From Cytophagia bacterium (GTDB lineage Bacteria; Bacteroidota; Bacteroidia; Cytophagales; Cyclobacteriaceae): DNA of 6,957 nt. The position numbers and the translations under genes were made by a program. Positions within the stretch are counted from its first letter, which is position 1. Each line of letters opens with the position of its first letter. The notes beneath the pieces were generated by a model, which was not told the origin of the DNA, did no database searches, and was given only the letters and a program-made list of their open reading frames with translations. This document shows positions 5,595-6,957 of this stretch, one piece after another. The stretch covers positions 1-6,957 of the forward strand of contig JABXIP010000507.1 in NCBI GenBank assembly GCA_013373005.1. The letters are read 5' to 3'.

Positions 5595-6957
5595 TTAACG
5601 ATCCCAGCGCAAATGCCTTGCTACCTGTCTCAAAGTAGGCCGGACATCGTTCCGCCACACAAAGCCTCTTAGCTGTTTATCGATTGGAGCTATTTCAAAT
5701 TGCGGCATTACCTGGCCATCAACCTCCTGGTAAGTTCGGATTTCGGTCACTGTATTTCGGTTGAAGTATAAAGCCATGTTGGAGCACTTCATCTTGTTCA
5801 TGGACATAGCGCCAGTGGCTTCCCGTATGTAGTAAATACTTTCTCCATTTCCGTTAACATCCGTTTTGCTAATAAATCCCTCATTAAAGAATACTTGCAT
5901 ATCCTTACCTCTTACCTGATTGAAGTTATTGGCACTGTCTTGTTGAATGACAAATGAATTCTGCTTGAGATTCATCTTATCGATTTTGTTAGCTCTTACT
6001 TCAATGTTTATGGAGTCAGCACTCAATTGGCTGTTTTCAGCCCAAATAACAGGATCTTTATACATGAAAATGGTAGAGTCAGCAAAGTTATAACTTACTG
6101 AATCGGCCAATCCCTGCATGTTAGATTTGAACATTTTAACATCATGGTAAGCAGTTAGATATTTGTTTTCCGGATTGAATTGGTTGGAATACAGCGTATC
6201 CGCACTGATGAAAAGGGAGTCTCCTTCAAGCATTTTTTTCAAATAGGCCTGATCGAAGACAATGGCTTCCTTGATTCTCTTTCTATAGGTTCCATGATTG
6301 CCATAAATGGTCAATGAATCCGGTTTGGAAGTCATTATTATATTCTGACTCGCGCGGTAGGTTTGAATCCCATCATCGGCTATAATGGTGTCTGCTTCAA
6401 TGTAGACATCGGTATTAGTAATGTTGCCCTCATAAATTTCAGCATACAATTTCTGACGATTGTATATCAGTCCATTGTCGGTGTTTAATGTATCAGAATC
6501 TGATGTTATTCCTTGAGTATATCCTTTTGTTCTTGCTAAAGAGGTATTGGTATTATAATAGAGTGTGTCTGTCTTAAGCTTAAAATCTGGGTTAACCATG
6601 TCTACACCTTGAAAAAACTCAGCTGTTTTGGTTTGGGTATAATAGTAACCAAAGTCAGATGTAAGCTCATTCGACTCGTCAACCAGCCTTCCTCCATTGA
6701 AATAATTGCCTACTTGTGCGGTTCTGTCATAATCTAGATTATCAGTATATAAAGTAACACTGTCATCTTTCATCACTACATTCTTCCTCAGTTTGGCAAT
6801 ACGCCTGTTTCCATCATATTCGAGATAATCACTTTCTATGTCAATAGGATCTACCTGATCGAGGATTCTAACATGTCCGAAGGCTCTTGCCGAATTGGTC
6901 AGCATGTTCACAAAAGCTGAGTCGCAAAAAATAGTCGTATTGCCCTGAGCAAGAACA
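5595..6957 (-). CDS. OstA/LptA-like protein (partial, N-terminus outside the window)
   Basis: This is a Bacteroidota OstA-like protein, probably periplasmic and related to the LptA/LptD N-terminal fold that carries lipopolysaccharide to the outer membrane; the specific role is inferred from the family. The window holds 453 codons plus the stop. The frame stays open to the right edge through a GNTTIFCDSAF segment that matches the conserved G-x-x-x-F-C-D-S-A start of the OstA repeat, so the in-frame GTG at 6911 is not the real start. The signal peptide and probably several tens of residues are missing. The body is a series of beta-rich repeats built on pairs such as LYTDNLDYD, LKTDTLYYN, IEADTIIADD, ISADTLYSN and LSADSINIEV, fitting a stacked beta-jellyroll. 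The C-terminal part (NNFNQVRGKDMQVFF, a central YYIREATGAMSMNKMKCSNM, and LRGFVWRNDVRPT near the end) matches my memory of the conserved tail of these proteins. It ends with the basic sequence RQVARHLRWDR. A 111-bp gap with a promoter separates it from bamD. Confidence 0.85.
   Translation of the reverse strand, partial: VLAQGNTTIFCDSAFVNMLTNSARAFGHVRILDQVDPIDIESDYLEYDGNRRIAKLRKNVVMKDDSVTLYTDNLDYDRTAQVGNYFNGGRLVDESNELTSDFGYYYTQTKTAEFFQGVDMVNPDFKLKTDTLYYNTNTSLARTKGYTQGITSDSDTLNTDNGLIYNRQKLYAEIYEGNITNTDVYIEADTIIADDGIQTYRASQNIIMTSKPDSLTIYGNHGTYRKRIKEAIVFDQAYLKKMLEGDSLFISADTLYSNQFNPENKYLTAYHDVKMFKSNMQGLADSVSYNFADSTIFMYKDPVIWAENSQLSADSINIEVRANKIDKMNLKQNSFVIQQDSANNFNQVRGKDMQVFFNEGFISKTDVNGNGESIYYIREATGAMSMNKMKCSNMALYFNRNTVTEIRTYQEVDGQVMPQFEIAPIDKQLRGFVWRNDVRPTLRQVARHLRWDR

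Noticed and set aside
6909..6911. In-frame GTG that could serve as the start of the OstA-like gene
   Set aside because: The frame remains open to the right edge and encodes the conserved GNTTIFCDSAF motif upstream of this codon, so the real start lies outside the window.
1..6957. Mobile element, CRISPR array, tRNA/rRNA genes or a defence system
   Set aside because: No terminal inverted repeats, transposase, regularly spaced repeats or RNA gene signatures were seen, and almost all the sequence is occupied by recognised housekeeping genes.

Overview
This window reads as chromosomal housekeeping DNA from a Bacteroidota bacterium, most likely Cytophagales-like; the genus cannot be called by eye. 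The evidence is the protein families (a long OstA-like protein, the Bacteroidota type of RNA polymerase omega, and a DUF4835/PorD protein), the gene order, a moderately AT-rich composition, the absence of clear Shine-Dalgarno sites, and two exact matches to the Bacteroidota promoter consensus TTG-N20-TAnnTTTG.

Every gene I can support lies on the minus strand, so transcription runs from right to left. From the right edge they are: an OstA/LptA-like protein cut by the window end (6956-5595); a 111-bp gap with a promoter; bamD (5483-4653); rpoZ (4651-4331, one base after bamD); coaBC (4318-3122, 12 bases later); porD (3135-2233, overlapping coaBC by 14 bases and starting at TTG); a 37-bp gap with a second promoter; recN (2195-540); a 112-bp gap with an inverted repeat; and a small His-rich exported protein of unknown function (427-53). 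Bases 1-52 hold only a short hairpin.

The cluster mixes envelope biogenesis (OstA-like, BamD), transcription (omega), coenzyme A synthesis (CoaBC), type IX secretion (PorD) and DNA repair (RecN). From memory, bamD-rpoZ-coaBC-porD-recN is a recurring gene order in Bacteroidota, so the cluster itself is not new. The tight spacing argues for one bamD-to-porD transcript, with recN also having its own promoter.

I see no mobile element, CRISPR array, RNA gene or phage signal, and no convincing undescribed system. The points most worth checking are the two strong promoters placed 4 and 7 bases before ATG codons (predicting leaderless or nearly leaderless bamD and recN mRNAs), the forced non-ATG start of porD, and Cys-to-Ser and Asn-to-Asp changes at motif positions of the CoaC half of CoaBC.
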